DNA of 64,000 nucleotides from Anaerolineaceae bacterium (lineage in GTDB: Bacteria; Chloroflexota; Anaerolineae; Anaerolineales; Anaerolineaceae), in assembly GCA_016841445.1 (NCBI GenBank), contig JAENZD010000004.1, positions 62,001 to 126,000 of the forward strand. Direction: 5' to 3'. Below, piece by piece: positions 40,845 through 50,429 of this stretch. The notes beneath the pieces are model-generated. The model searched no databases, had not been told where the DNA came from, and worked only from the letters and a program-made list of their open reading frames with translations. The position numbers and the translations under genes are program-made. Within the stretch, counting starts at the first letter, position 1; every line of letters starts with the position of its first letter.

Positions 40845-42776
40845 ATGTCGTTAATTACTGCTCAAAACCTGGCAAAATCATTTGGACCGGATGACATTTT
40901 TGAAGGCATCTCCCTATCTATCCCAAAAGGGGCACGGATTGCGGTTGTCGGCGCGAATGGCGTAGGGAAAACCACACTGCTGCGGATATTGATTGGGCAG
41001 GATTTTCCCAATAGAGGGTCTGTTCAGCAAGCCAAAGAATTAACCATTGGTTATTTGCCGCAGGAAGCCACCCTGGTCAGTGAGGGCACGCTCTGGGAAC
41101 ACTGTCTGGCGGTTTTCCAAGACATTCTTGAGATGCAATCAGCATTGGATGACTGCATGCTGGCGATGTCTGATCCTGAAAAGGGAGAAGAAGCCGTCGC
41201 CAGGTATGGGATTTTAGAAGAGAAATTTGAACAGCGCGGCGGTTATACCTACGAAGTACAGATCAAGCAAACTTTATCCGGTTTGGGTTATGAAGAAGGT
41301 GATTACCACCGTCCCATCACGCAGCTTTCAGGCGGACAGCGTACCCGTGCCATGCTGGCAAAACTGCTGTTGGAAAGCCCTGATGTGATGATGTTGGATG
41401 AGCCGACCAATCATCTCGATATCCAGGCAGTTGAGTGGTTGGAAGCTTTTTTCAAGGACTGGGAAGGCGCGCTGGTGGTTGTCTCCCATGACCGCTATTT
41501 CCTGGACCAGGTCGCAGATACGATCTGGGAAATGACGCCATCTCTTGAGACATACCGCGGTAATTATTCCGCCTATTTACAACAGCGTGAAGAGCGCTAT
41601 GCCCGACGCCTGGCTGAATATGAAGCACAAACAGCTTTTATTGAAAAAGAGCAGGAATATATCCGAAGGAACATCGCCGGGCAAAATACCAACCAGGCCA
41701 AGGGACGCCAACGCCGGTTGGAAAGACTGCTGGAAGAATCACGTTTGGCACCGCCCCCCAATGAGCCGCGCCGGATGCATATTCACCTGAATACCCGGGG
41801 ACGCTCCGGCGATCTCGTGCTGCGTACTCATAATTTACAGGTTGGTTACCACGATGAAGGTAAACCCCTTTTTGACTGCCCGGATTTATTGCTGCAGCGG
41901 CAGGAGTGTGCTGCCATCATCGGCCCCAACGGTGCAGGCAAGACCACCTTTCTGAAGACGATCCTTGAAAAGATCCCGCCTTATACCGGGAAGGTACAGA
42001 TGGGTGCCAGCCTGGTGGTCGGTTATTTTGCCCAGGCACATGAAGGGCTGAACCCGGAGAAATCTCTGATGCAGGAGATCAGCAGTATTGCCCCAAATAT
42101 GCTGCCCGCAGAGGTCCGGCATTACCTGGCGAAATTCCTTTTCACCGGGGATTCTGTGTTTCGGAAAGTCGGGACATTATCAGGGGGTGAGCGCGGCCGC
42201 CTGGCATTGGCCAAACTTTCCCTGACGGACGCCAACCTGCTGCTGCTGGATGAGCCGACCAATCACCTTGACCTGCCCACCCAGGAAGTGCTGGAATCGG
42301 TGCTGTCGAATTTCCCGGGGACGATTTTGCTGGTTTCGCACGACCGCTACCTGATCGATTCGCTGGCATCACAGATCTGGGAGGTTGAACCTCAGGGGAA
42401 GAGCCTGGTGGTGTTCAAAGGATCTTACACCCAGTACAAAGCTTACCAGCTGAGTATTCAAGAGCGAGAGAAGGATGCTCTTTCAGCAAAACCTGAAAAA
42501 ACGCAGCAGCAGCACAAGGGTGAAAAAGAAGTGATAAACGATAAAAAGCTTTCTAAATTTGAAATGAAGAAGAAGCGGAAAAGGCAAACTGAAATCGAGA
42601 ATTTGCTGCAAGACCTTGAGGCACAATTAGGATTGATCGCCAGTGAATTGGAAAACCCGCCATCACAGTCAGATGCTGTTTTGGCATTGGGAGAGCAATA
42701 TGTGGATGTGCAGGAACAGATTGAGTCCCTGACAACCGAATGGGATGAGATTGAACGGCAATTGGGGGATTCATAA
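40845..42776 (+). CDS. ABC-F family ribosome-associated ATPase
   Basis: The product is 643 residues. The start at 40845 (MSLITAQNLAKSFG) is preferred to a GTG at 40809, which lies in the promoter. Two ABC cassettes are complete: GANGVGKTTLL, LSGGQRTRAMLAKLL and MMLDEPTNHLD in the first, and GPNGAGKTTFL, LSGGERGRLALAKLS and LLDEPTNHLD in the second. An arm and linker region lies between them, and a charged coiled coil of about 110 residues ends the protein. No membrane helices, so it acts on the ribosome rather than as a transporter. Its closest type could be Uup/EttA-like. Confidence 0.92.
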   Translation: MSLITAQNLAKSFGPDDIFEGISLSIPKGARIAVVGANGVGKTTLLRILIGQDFPNRGSVQQAKELTIGYLPQEATLVSEGTLWEHCLAVFQDILEMQSALDDCMLAMSDPEKGEEAVARYGILEEKFEQRGGYTYEVQIKQTLSGLGYEEGDYHRPITQLSGGQRTRAMLAKLLLESPDVMMLDEPTNHLDIQAVEWLEAFFKDWEGALVVVSHDRYFLDQVADTIWEMTPSLETYRGNYSAYLQQREERYARRLAEYEAQTAFIEKEQEYIRRNIAGQNTNQAKGRQRRLERLLEESRLAPPPNEPRRMHIHLNTRGRSGDLVLRTHNLQVGYHDEGKPLFDCPDLLLQRQECAAIIGPNGAGKTTFLKTILEKIPPYTGKVQMGASLVVGYFAQAHEGLNPEKSLMQEISSIAPNMLPAEVRHYLAKFLFTGDSVFRKVGTLSGGERGRLALAKLSLTDANLLLLDEPTNHLDLPTQEVLESVLSNFPGTILLVSHDRYLIDSLASQIWEVEPQGKSLVVFKGSYTQYKAYQLSIQEREKDALSAKPEKTQQQHKGEKEVINDKKLSKFEMKKKRKRQTEIENLLQDLEAQLGLIASELENPPSQSDAVLALGEQYVDVQEQIESLTTEWDEIERQLGDS

Positions 42777-42840
42777 GCATTTATTCTCAATGAAGATCAT
42801 TGTGATGAAAACGTGATCACAAGGTAGAGGGAATCGGTAG

Positions 42841-42860
42841 GGGCTCGGCACGCCGAGCCC
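42841..42860. repeat. GGGCTCGG-CACG-CCGAGCCC dyad
   Basis: A perfect 8-bp stem with a 4-nt loop, lacking a T-run, between the ABC-F and ADP-ribosylglycohydrolase stops. The flanking GTAGG...GTATG suggests an intergenic repeat family rather than a plain terminator. Confidence 0.5.
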
Positions 42861-42913
42861 GTATGACATTTGGCTTATTAATTTATCTGTAATTTTACTG
42901 GGATAAACTTTAA

Positions 42914-43684
42914 TTACTTTTCCTTACACCATCTACGAAAATCGTCAATGATCTGCAAAAACTCATCCGGCAGGTAGGTGCGCCCTTTTTTTGCGATGTG
43001 ATCCGGGATACCGTAGCAGGCTTCGGCAATCCCGCCGGTGATGCAGGCGATGGTGTCGCTGTCACCCCCAATGGAAATCGCTTTGCGGATCGCATCTTCA
43101 AAATCCTCCGACTCAAGGAATGCAATGATCGCTTCGGGCACGGATCCCTGGCAGGAGACATCAAAGCTGTAGTCCGGTCGGATCTCAGCCAGGCTGCGGT
43201 CCAGGTTGTAGCCAAAGCGATGGCTGATCTCTGCGCGGATGTCTTCATGGGATGCTTCCTGGCGCGCCATCAGGATCGCCAATGCCGTGGATTGGGCACC
43301 TTTGATGCCCTCCGGGTGGTTGTGAGTCACCGCGGCACAGCGCTCAGCTTCAGATAGAACTTCTTCTACCGTATCAAAAGCAAACCCTACCGGGCTGACC
43401 CGCATGGCGGAGCCATTGCCCCAGCTGTTGTAGGGCTGCGGATCTTTATTCCAAATCCACTTTCGAAAATGACCGCCGTAGCCCCTGCCAGGATAGCGAC
43501 GGGCAAAATCCTGGAAAGCTTGGGTGTAATCCCCGTCCGTCATCAGCGCTTTGGCAGCAGCCGCTGTCAGGACGGTGTCATCTGTGAAGAAACATTCTTC
43601 TTTGAGAAATTTAAATTCTGTGGTCTTGATATTATGCCATTCATACACGGAGCCAACAATATCACCGATCATTGCACCAAGCAT
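42914..43684 (-). CDS. ADP-ribosylglycohydrolase family protein
   Basis: The product is 256 residues when started at the ATG at 43684, which has AGGAGGGA just before it; a longer frame back to 43777 would overlap the next gene. Metal ligands are present in MIGDIVGSVYEWHN, FTDDTVLTAA and ISIGGDSDTIACITGG. The family removes ADP-ribose from proteins or small molecules. It could reverse ADP-ribosylation in the cell, but its own transferase is not linked here. It is downstream of the WecC-like gene and may be transcribed with it. Confidence 0.93.
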   Translation of the reverse strand: MLGAMIGDIVGSVYEWHNIKTTEFKFLKEECFFTDDTVLTAAAAKALMTDGDYTQAFQDFARRYPGRGYGGHFRKWIWNKDPQPYNSWGNGSAMRVSPVGFAFDTVEEVLSEAERCAAVTHNHPEGIKGAQSTALAILMARQEASHEDIRAEISHRFGYNLDRSLAEIRPDYSFDVSCQGSVPEAIIAFLESEDFEDAIRKAISIGGDSDTIACITGGIAEACYGIPDHIAKKGRTYLPDEFLQIIDDFRRWCKEK

Positions 43685-43728
43685 ATTCCCTCCTGAAAGG
43701 AACCTTTTCTTATGGACTAAAATCTTGC

Positions 43729-45003
43729 CTAATACTTCCTGGCGAGTCCGTTGAACCGGAATCCGGCTGTTTCCCACGCCTCTTTTTTCCAGCCCCGGAC
43801 AGCATCGAATACCAGGTCTGCGTGGGTTTTATCCTGAATTTGCAAGGGATCAAGGGCCTTGAACTGGTCATGACCCACCGCCAAGACAACCACGTCGGCA
43901 TCAACCAGGGCGGATTCCAGGCTGTCAACTTGCGTGATCCCGGGCAGGCCTGCATTCAAACGATAAGGCTCGTAAGAATAGAGTGTCGCGCCGGCATTGA
44001 TGAGATGTTGCGCCAGTTCCACTGCCGGGCTCTCCCGCAGGTCATCCACGTTGGGTTTAAAAGCCAGCCCCAAAAAGGCGACTGTTTTTCCTTCCAGCCC
44101 CCCAGCAGCTTTTTGGATCAATCCCGCCACAAATGCCGGTTGTTCGTCATTAACCTGCCGGGCTTGCTTGATAAGCTGGGCATCTTCCGGGTCGACTTCT
44201 ACCAGGAACCAGGGGTCCACGCTGATGCAGTGGCCGCCCACCCCCACACCGGGGTTCAAGATCTCAACCCGCGGGTGCAGGTTGGCAATCCCGATCGCTT
44301 CCCAAATATCCACATCAAAAGCCTGTGCCAGTCTTGAAAATTCATTGGCGATCGCGATGTTGATATCGCGTGAGGTGTTCTCCATCAGCTTGACCATTTC
44401 AGCGGTGGTGGCATCGGTCAGGATGATATCGCCCTTAACAAATGTGCGGTAAAGATCCCGTCCTGCTTCGGCTGATGCCCGGTTCACACCACCGATGACG
44501 CGCGGGTTGTCGACCAGCTCACGCAGGATCCGACCCGGCAGCACTCGTTCCGGCGAATAAGCCAGCAGGAAGTCCTCACCGCTTTTCATCCCGCTTTTCT
44601 CCAGGATCGGCGCAACAATATCGAGGGTTGTGCGAGGGGGAGAGGTGGATTCAAGGATCACCAGGTTGCCTGGCTTGAGATGAGGCAGGATGGATTCTGC
44701 AGCACTAACAACTGCCCTGAGGTCAGCGCGTTTATCCTCATAGAAAGGGGTTGGGACGGCGATGATAAAAGCGTCAGCAGGTTTGACCGATTCGGATGCC
44801 GACAGGTGGCCGCTGCCAACTGCACTGACATATAAATCCTGCAATCCGGGTTCAAAGATATGCAGCTTTCCGGCTAGCAGTCCCTTGATAATAGCTGTGT
44901 TAATATCCATGCCGGTCACCTGCACGCCTTTGCTGGCAAAGACGCTGGCTGTCGGCAGACCGATGTAACCCATCCCAATCACACACAGTGTGTTAAATTT
45001 CAC
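43729..45003 (-). CDS. UDP-N-acetyl-D-mannosamine dehydrogenase-like protein
   Basis: The product is 424 residues. The NAD-binding motif is VIGMGYIGLPTASVFASKG. The family motifs are LVILESTSPPRTTLDI, YSPERVLPGRILREL and GVGVGGHCISVDPWFLVE, where the Cys is the catalytic thiol. It oxidises UDP-ManNAc to the uronic acid for surface polysaccharide, in the cytoplasm, assuming WecC substrate preference. It lies next to a polyprenyl-phosphate sugar transferase and a GT2, all on one strand, forming a capsule or glycan group. Confidence 0.9.
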   Translation of the reverse strand: MKFNTLCVIGMGYIGLPTASVFASKGVQVTGMDINTAIIKGLLAGKLHIFEPGLQDLYVSAVGSGHLSASESVKPADAFIIAVPTPFYEDKRADLRAVVSAAESILPHLKPGNLVILESTSPPRTTLDIVAPILEKSGMKSGEDFLLAYSPERVLPGRILRELVDNPRVIGGVNRASAEAGRDLYRTFVKGDIILTDATTAEMVKLMENTSRDINIAIANEFSRLAQAFDVDIWEAIGIANLHPRVEILNPGVGVGGHCISVDPWFLVEVDPEDAQLIKQARQVNDEQPAFVAGLIQKAAGGLEGKTVAFLGLAFKPNVDDLRESPAVELAQHLINAGATLYSYEPYRLNAGLPGITQVDSLESALVDADVVVLAVGHDQFKALDPLQIQDKTHADLVFDAVRGWKKEAWETAGFRFNGLARKY

Positions 45004-45092
45004 TGTTAGAATCCTTTTATTAAATAAATGAATGGTATTTCAACTTGAGCAGAATTTTACCTTAAATCCGGGGAAGCATTTGATAAACAGGT

Positions 45093-46535
45093 TTATAATC
45101 CATTTCCGCTGATAATGACCCAAACGGTTTTGATCATAATATAAATATCCAGCCAAATCGACCAGTTGCTGATGTAATATTCGTCCAACTGCAGGCGTTC
45201 CTTGAAGGACGTAGCATTTCGCCCCATCACCTGCCACCAGCCGGTGATCCCGGGTTTGACCTTCAGGATGATTTGCGCGTATTCACCCATGGCGGTCAGC
45301 TCCCGAGGGAGGAAACTACGCGGACCTATCAGGTTCATATCGCCTTTCAGGACGTTGAAGAATTGAGGCATTTCATCCAGGCTGTAACGACGAAGGAATC
45401 TACCGACCCGTGTGACCCTGGGGTCTTTGCTGAGCTTATGGAATTCCTCGAATTCCTGGTTTGCCTGGGCATCACTGTCAAGCAAGTTTTCAAGCATTTG
45501 TTCCGAATCATGGTGCATTGTCCGAAATTTTAGGCTGTCAAACAGCTCACCATTCTCGCCCAGACGTTTTTGCTTGTAAAAAATGGGACCTTTCGAATCG
45601 ATCCTGATCAGCAGTGCAAGAAGTAAGAAGACTGGCCAGGAAACCAAAAGCAATAAGATCGTAAGGAACATATCCAGGACGCGTTTAATGATGGTTTCCT
45701 GTTTGTTTAAAAGGTGGTAGTTTGTCTCAATGGCCAGTGTGCCATGCAGGTCAATTGTCCTGACCCATAAAGATCCAAAGGGGGATGTTTTCAGGACGAA
45801 CATGATATTGGGGAAAACATCTCTCATCCAGTGGAAATTTGAAGAGGTTACCTCCTCCATGGAATCGGTAAAGACCACATGTTTGATATTCGATTTTGTG
45901 GCCAGGTTCTGAAGTTCCTCTTTGGAAGGTACGACCTGAACGCCTTGAATAGGCTGGGTCGCTTTGAGGTTTGGATCAAAATAGAAAACCGGGCGGAAAC
46001 CTAACCGTCGGTTCTGGAATAATTTGTCAATCACAGGAGCGGCGCGTTCTTCTGATCCGATGACGACCATGGGGATTCCCCACCAATTGAAACGGGAAAA
46101 TCGGTTGCGTAAAGCAAACCGGCCCAACATCATGAGGAGGATGGAAAGCGGCCAACTTAAAAGGAAAATGAAACGGGAATAAGCTTCACCGAGCTGCTGC
46201 AAGAAAAGGAAAACGCCCAGGAAGACAGATGCCAGCGAGACGACATATAAAATTTTCTGCATTTCATGGACAGCTGCCAATCCGAACCCGGGATATAAGC
46301 CGTTCATCCAGGTCAGGACGATACTGAAAATCAGAAATAAGATCAATCCATTCAGAATGAGAGACCAATGGATAACACCCCCCATGACGGGTATCAGTAA
46401 AAACCTGACGCTGGTTGCCAGCAAAACTGCCATGCTGATGGTGATGATATCCACCAGGACCAGCAGTAAATTGACAACCTGGTTCCGGTTATGCAGGAAA
46501 GCAGTCCTTAATTTAGGTTTTCCATTACCTGCCAT
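45093..46535 (-). CDS. Polyprenyl-phosphate sugar-1-phosphate transferase (WbaP/CpsE-like)
   Basis: The product is 480 residues. Four or five N-terminal membrane helices (about 20-135), a Rossmann-like CoA-binding-type domain, and a further helix at about 290-310 precede the catalytic domain. KRVLDMFLTILL, FYKQKRLGENGELFDSLKFR, RRYSLDEMPQFFNVLKGDMN and LIGPRSFLPRE are diagnostic. It puts the first sugar-1-phosphate on undecaprenyl phosphate to start a glycan repeat. It lies between the WecC-like and GT2 genes on the same strand. Confidence 0.93.
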   Translation of the reverse strand: MAGNGKPKLRTAFLHNRNQVVNLLLVLVDIITISMAVLLATSVRFLLIPVMGGVIHWSLILNGLILFLIFSIVLTWMNGLYPGFGLAAVHEMQKILYVVSLASVFLGVFLFLQQLGEAYSRFIFLLSWPLSILLMMLGRFALRNRFSRFNWWGIPMVVIGSEERAAPVIDKLFQNRRLGFRPVFYFDPNLKATQPIQGVQVVPSKEELQNLATKSNIKHVVFTDSMEEVTSSNFHWMRDVFPNIMFVLKTSPFGSLWVRTIDLHGTLAIETNYHLLNKQETIIKRVLDMFLTILLLLVSWPVFLLLALLIRIDSKGPIFYKQKRLGENGELFDSLKFRTMHHDSEQMLENLLDSDAQANQEFEEFHKLSKDPRVTRVGRFLRRYSLDEMPQFFNVLKGDMNLIGPRSFLPRELTAMGEYAQIILKVKPGITGWWQVMGRNATSFKERLQLDEYYISNWSIWLDIYIMIKTVWVIISGNGL

Positions 46536-46547
46536 ATGATTTATATC

Positions 46548-47360
46548 CTAATTGCTTTTTCTATTATCATAACACCGAGTGATATTTCCGCGATATTTGA
46601 CCAGCATTTTTACCGCACTCAGGATATGCTGGAAATTCGCTCGACTGAAAAGTTGATTGCGACCAGCTGCAATATGGGCATGATAAGCCTGGGCTTCAGG
46701 CACATAACATACTTTCCAGCCCTTCTGCCACATCCGGCAGCACAGATCCTCATCCTCAAAGTACATCCTAAAGCGCTCATCCATCAAGCCAACCTCGTCA
46801 AGGGTTTTCTTACGCAGGAGTAAAACCGCGCCGGTCAGCCAGTTGACATTCGTGATACCTTCGAACATGGTGTCTGTCATCAAGTACTGCGCAACGAGGG
46901 ATGATCGCGGAAACAAACGATCAATATGAAAGGCTCGCATGATGAGAACCGGGAAGGAAGCAAAGCGGCGTCGTGAAGGCTGGACGGACCCATCCATATT
47001 GAGCAGTTGGGGGCCTGCTGCGCCAATCTTTTTGTCGGCTTCCATGGCTTTGACCAGGGTTTTCAGCATACCCGGGAGGCAGACAACATCCGGGTTGAGG
47101 AGTAAGTAATAATCAAAACCGGCGTGTTGCCGTATCACATGGTTGATATTTTCAGCAAATCCCTTGGGGTGCTGGTTTTCAATAAGATGAATATCAGGAG
47201 CGTGCTTAAGGATCCATGCTTTGACAGCATCATCCGGGAGGTTGTTAATGACAAACACCTCTACGGGTTGATCATTTGATATCACCGAAAATGACTCGAG
47301 GGCTTTCCTGATCATCTCACCGTGTGCATGGTTGATGGTTATTGCAGCTATTTTGATCAT
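46548..47360 (-). CDS. Family 2 glycosyltransferase
   Basis: The product is 270 residues. GT-A fold motifs: TINHAHGEMIRKALESF, VFVINNLPDD, NQHPKGFAENINHVI and YYLLLNPDVVCLPGML, with the Asp of NPDV as the metal ligand. WLTGAVLLLRKKTLDEVGLMDE and YFEDEDLCCRMWQKG fit rhamnosyltransferase-like enzymes. It probably adds a sugar to the lipid-linked glycan begun by the neighbouring transferase. Its stop lies 12 bp before the transferase start. Confidence 0.9.
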   Translation of the reverse strand: MIKIAAITINHAHGEMIRKALESFSVISNDQPVEVFVINNLPDDAVKAWILKHAPDIHLIENQHPKGFAENINHVIRQHAGFDYYLLLNPDVVCLPGMLKTLVKAMEADKKIGAAGPQLLNMDGSVQPSRRRFASFPVLIMRAFHIDRLFPRSSLVAQYLMTDTMFEGITNVNWLTGAVLLLRKKTLDEVGLMDERFRMYFEDEDLCCRMWQKGWKVCYVPEAQAYHAHIAAGRNQLFSRANFQHILSAVKMLVKYRGNITRCYDNRKSN

Positions 47361-47510
47361 TATTTATTTTTAGATGCTGTATAACTAAAATATTTCACCC
47401 CTGCGAAGTGCTTGTTGGAACAATGCATAAGGCTTGGTTTTATCATTGACCCGGATAAAGCTATTTTACCGTTTTGAGGTGATAATTCAATTTTACCATA
47501 GCGAGGAATT

Positions 47511-48158
47511 TCATCGCTCACCGCGCACCTCGGCTTGAAGCTGCGCATAAAACTTCACCAGGTAATTATGGCGTGCTTCTGCAAAGGATTTCCCGGTGTT
47601 GGTGAACATCCGGCTTTTGACCTTCTGCAGTTTGAAGAGGAATTCATGATATGAGGAATGGGGTTCACCGGGTTCTTTGATTCCTGTTTTAATGAACTGC
47701 TCGGAGGGTTCAGCATAGGCTGGCTCACCATCCAATGCAGCGTACGCAATCGTCCTTGCAGCACCGATAGCCCCTAAAACATCTAATTTATCTGCGTCAA
47801 ACAGGACTTTTGCTTCAATTGTGTGAGGTTTATCCTCTTTTCCACGGAATCGGTGGGCCCGGATGCAGTGCTGTACAGCCAGGATTTTCTCATCCGGCCA
47901 GCCTTTTTCAATCAATATTTCACGGGCAAATATGGCAGAGGCAATATGATGTTCAGCGCGGGCGTTTCCCTCAGCGCCGGGAGCACTCCCCACAGCGTCA
48001 TGGAGGAGGGCTGCAGCCCGGATGATCTCCAGATCAGCACCTTCTACAGTACCGATGCGTTCTGCAAGGCGGTAAACCCGCAACACGTGATCGAAGTCAT
48101 GGACCGGGTCAGCCTCTGCATACCACTCGCGCGCCTCATCAATTGTGATCATTTCCAT
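47511..48158 (-). CDS. HD-domain phosphohydrolase
   Basis: The product is 215 residues. The metal motif is HDFDHVLRVYRLA...IIRAAALLHDAVG, with a further Asp in VLFDADKLDVLGAIG. This matches small HD proteins related to YedJ-type hydrolases; the substrate is not known. It lies upstream of the GT2 gene and downstream of a small membrane protein on the same strand. Confidence 0.9.
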   Translation of the reverse strand: MEMITIDEAREWYAEADPVHDFDHVLRVYRLAERIGTVEGADLEIIRAAALLHDAVGSAPGAEGNARAEHHIASAIFAREILIEKGWPDEKILAVQHCIRAHRFRGKEDKPHTIEAKVLFDADKLDVLGAIGAARTIAYAALDGEPAYAEPSEQFIKTGIKEPGEPHSSYHEFLFKLQKVKSRMFTNTGKSFAEARHNYLVKFYAQLQAEVRGER

Positions 48159-48186
48159 TGAACGATGTCTCCAATGCTCGTAATGC

Positions 48187-48372
48187 TCAGCGGAATATAA
48201 TATCTAAAAATCCAAATAAATAGCCTGCTATTAAGAAAGCTGCCAGGGTGATCAAGACCACCCGCATAATTTTCCAGGCGAACTTGAGGATAAACCGCAG
48301 AAAGAAAACCCCGCCGAAAAGGAGCGCGCCTGCAGCGATCCAATAAAAGAAATTTGGTACATTTGCCATCAT
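48187..48372 (-). CDS. Small hydrophobic membrane protein
   Basis: The product is 61 residues, with hydrophobic helices at about 7-25 and 37-58 and basic residues between them (KFAWKIMR). It fits between the HD and hutI genes with tight spacing on both sides (28 and 39 bp), which argues that it is a real gene in the run. No family recognised. Confidence 0.6.
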   Translation of the reverse strand: MMANVPNFFYWIAAGALLFGGVFFLRFILKFAWKIMRVVLITLAAFLIAGYLFGFLDIIFR

Positions 48373-48411
48373 GGTTGCTATCCACCAGTCTTAATTATTA
48401 CCAGGCAGCGT

Positions 48412-49683
48412 TCAGTTAACCGGAAAAATGCTGCCCCGTTTGACCACTATGGATACAAGATTGGTGCCGAAACGATAACCAAGATGGCGAAAATTGTTAA
48501 CGTTTAAAATGAGCAAATCAGCTTGTTTGCCTTTTTCAATTGACCCGACCTGTTGATGGCGGTTGATTGCAGCTGCAGCGTTAATTGTTGCTGCTGCGAT
48601 AGCCTGGGCAGGTGTCAGGCGCATCTTGCGGCAAGCCAATGCCAGGATGAACTGCATCGATTCGCACCAGGCTGTGCCAGGGTTGGTATCTGTGGCCAGG
48701 GCAAGCAGTCCACCTGCTTCAAGGATCGCTCTGGAGGGTGTGTATTCTTCTTCACCCAATCCAAATGGTGTGGCAGGGAGAGAAACCGCTACCGTATCAG
48801 TGTGTGCTAATGCCTGGATGTCCTGGGATGGTGTTTTCACCAGGTGATCTGCTGAGGTTGACCCCAATTCTGCCGCCAGGGAAGCACCACCCAGGTTCTC
48901 GAATTCATCGGCATGGATCTTGGTGGGAAAACCTAATTGATGTGCAGTTTGGAGGATCAGTCGGGACTGGGCCAGGTTGAATGCACCTTTCTCACAGAAA
49001 ACATCCACAAACGGAAGCGGCCGATCAACCTTTCGCTCCTTCCACCAGGTATGCAGGTCAGGCAGCATTTGATAGCAGATCAATTCAACATAGGCATCGG
49101 TGCGTCCTCTGAATTCTGGCGGGACAGCATGAGCAGCCAGGAAAGTAGGGACCAATTCCAGGGGTCCTTCCCGGTCTAAAGTGAGGATTGCCTGGAGCTG
49201 CTTTAGTTCAGTTTCGAACGTAAGCCCATATCCGGTTTTGACTTCAGCTGTTGTGGTGCCGTGATAGAAAGCATTCTGAGACCGCTGGCGGGTTTGGTGA
49301 AGCAGATCATCCATAGATGCTGCCCGGGTTGCATCTACGGTTGAAAGGATCCCACCACCTGCTTGCAGGATTTCCATGTAGGTTTTGCCCTTTAGACGCA
49401 TTTCAAATTCAGCAGCCCGGTCCCCTGCCCAAACCAGATGGGTATGGGGGTCGACAAAGCCGGGCATGACGACATGTCCCTGCGCATCGAAAGTATTAAA
49501 CCCCTTATATTTTTCGAGTAAGTGTTCTCCAGGTCCAACATCGATGATTGTTTCTCCCTGGACTGCCACTGCGCCTCCAGGAATAATACCAAGGTTTCCC
49601 AGGTTGTTTCCCCGCTGTGGGCCACCAGCCAGCGTTAACAGCTGGGAAGCGTTATGAATGAGGAGTTGATGATCGTTTGACAT
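48412..49683 (-). CDS. hutI: Imidazolonepropionase
   Basis: The product is 423 residues when started at the ATG at 49683; a TTG frame at 49695 is also possible. The amidohydrolase zinc motif is VMPGFVDPHTHLVWAGDR, with KIHADEFENLGGA, SADHLVKTPS and LALATDTNPGTAW as further signatures. It opens the imidazolone ring in histidine breakdown, giving N-formimino-glutamate. hutH, hutU and hutF or hutG are not nearby, so the gene is away from the rest of the pathway. It lies directly downstream of the SCO1664-like gene. Confidence 0.95.
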   Translation of the reverse strand: MSNDHQLLIHNASQLLTLAGGPQRGNNLGNLGIIPGGAVAVQGETIIDVGPGEHLLEKYKGFNTFDAQGHVVMPGFVDPHTHLVWAGDRAAEFEMRLKGKTYMEILQAGGGILSTVDATRAASMDDLLHQTRQRSQNAFYHGTTTAEVKTGYGLTFETELKQLQAILTLDREGPLELVPTFLAAHAVPPEFRGRTDAYVELICYQMLPDLHTWWKERKVDRPLPFVDVFCEKGAFNLAQSRLILQTAHQLGFPTKIHADEFENLGGASLAAELGSTSADHLVKTPSQDIQALAHTDTVAVSLPATPFGLGEEEYTPSRAILEAGGLLALATDTNPGTAWCESMQFILALACRKMRLTPAQAIAAATINAAAAINRHQQVGSIEKGKQADLLILNVNNFRHLGYRFGTNLVSIVVKRGSIFPVN

Positions 49684-49695
49684 GATTGTATCCAA

Positions 49696-50421
49696 TTATA
49701 CCAATGGCCAGGGATAGGCACGCCGGTCTTCTGGCGGCAGGGGAAATTGAGCGGTTTTTACAAGGATCTCTGCACGTGTTTTCAGCGCCTCAATTTCTTG
49801 GTCCGACAGGTGGGGCTGCAGGGGTTGGTATAAAGCAGATGACTGATTAAGATCATTGATAAGTCTCTGAACATCCGATAAAAGGTTATCAGGGATGGGC
49901 TGGCCGGCATGATCCCAAACGACAGTGCGCAGCTTTTCTTCGGTATGGAAGCTAAGCCCATGATCTATCAGCCATAATTTCCCATCGGGATCAACCAAGA
50001 GGTGGCCCCCTTTGCGGTCTGCATTATTGATCAACAGGTCAAACAACATCACTTTTGATAATAATCCCCGATGCTTTTCTGTAAATGTAAAATAATGAAC
50101 TTCCGGATCATGCTCAATGAAATATTGGAGAGATCCTGCGCCCATAGGGCACTTACTGGTTCTAAACACGGTTGGTGGCACCAGATCCCATGACATATGG
50201 TCACTCAGCAGATAGGCTGCTACTTCCCTTCTCGACAGGGTTTGGACTGGAAAATCCCATAAGGGTCGCTCTCCCTGCAGCGGTTTATAGACCGCTTTGA
50301 AATGCATTTCCTTGTATTGACAGTCAGCTAGAAAGGTATAGTTGGAGCCATACAGGAATCGCCCCTCTATTTGCAGTTTGCCTTCACGAAGTGCCGAAAT
50401 GATGGCCTGCTTATTGATCAT
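49696..50421 (-). CDS. SCO1664 family (PI3/4-kinase-like) protein
   Basis: The product is 241 residues. LLSKVMLFDLLINNADRKGGHLLVD and LWLIDHGLSFHTEEKLRT match the catalytic and metal loops of the phosphatidylinositol 3/4-kinase-like fold seen in the SCO1664 family of Actinobacteria. Its biochemical role is unknown. It follows the DUF3090 gene by 8 bp, the same pairing seen in Actinobacteria, where it stands beside mshC and a histidine phosphatase. Confidence 0.8.
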   Translation of the reverse strand: MINKQAIISALREGKLQIEGRFLYGSNYTFLADCQYKEMHFKAVYKPLQGERPLWDFPVQTLSRREVAAYLLSDHMSWDLVPPTVFRTSKCPMGAGSLQYFIEHDPEVHYFTFTEKHRGLLSKVMLFDLLINNADRKGGHLLVDPDGKLWLIDHGLSFHTEEKLRTVVWDHAGQPIPDNLLSDVQRLINDLNQSSALYQPLQPHLSDQEIEALKTRAEILVKTAQFPLPPEDRRAYPWPLV

Positions 50422-50429
50422 GCTGGTTT

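Noticed and set aside
43684-43777. N-terminal extension of the ADP-ribosylglycohydrolase
   Set aside because: It would overlap the WecC-like gene by 49 bp, while a perfect ribosome site sits before the ATG at 43684.
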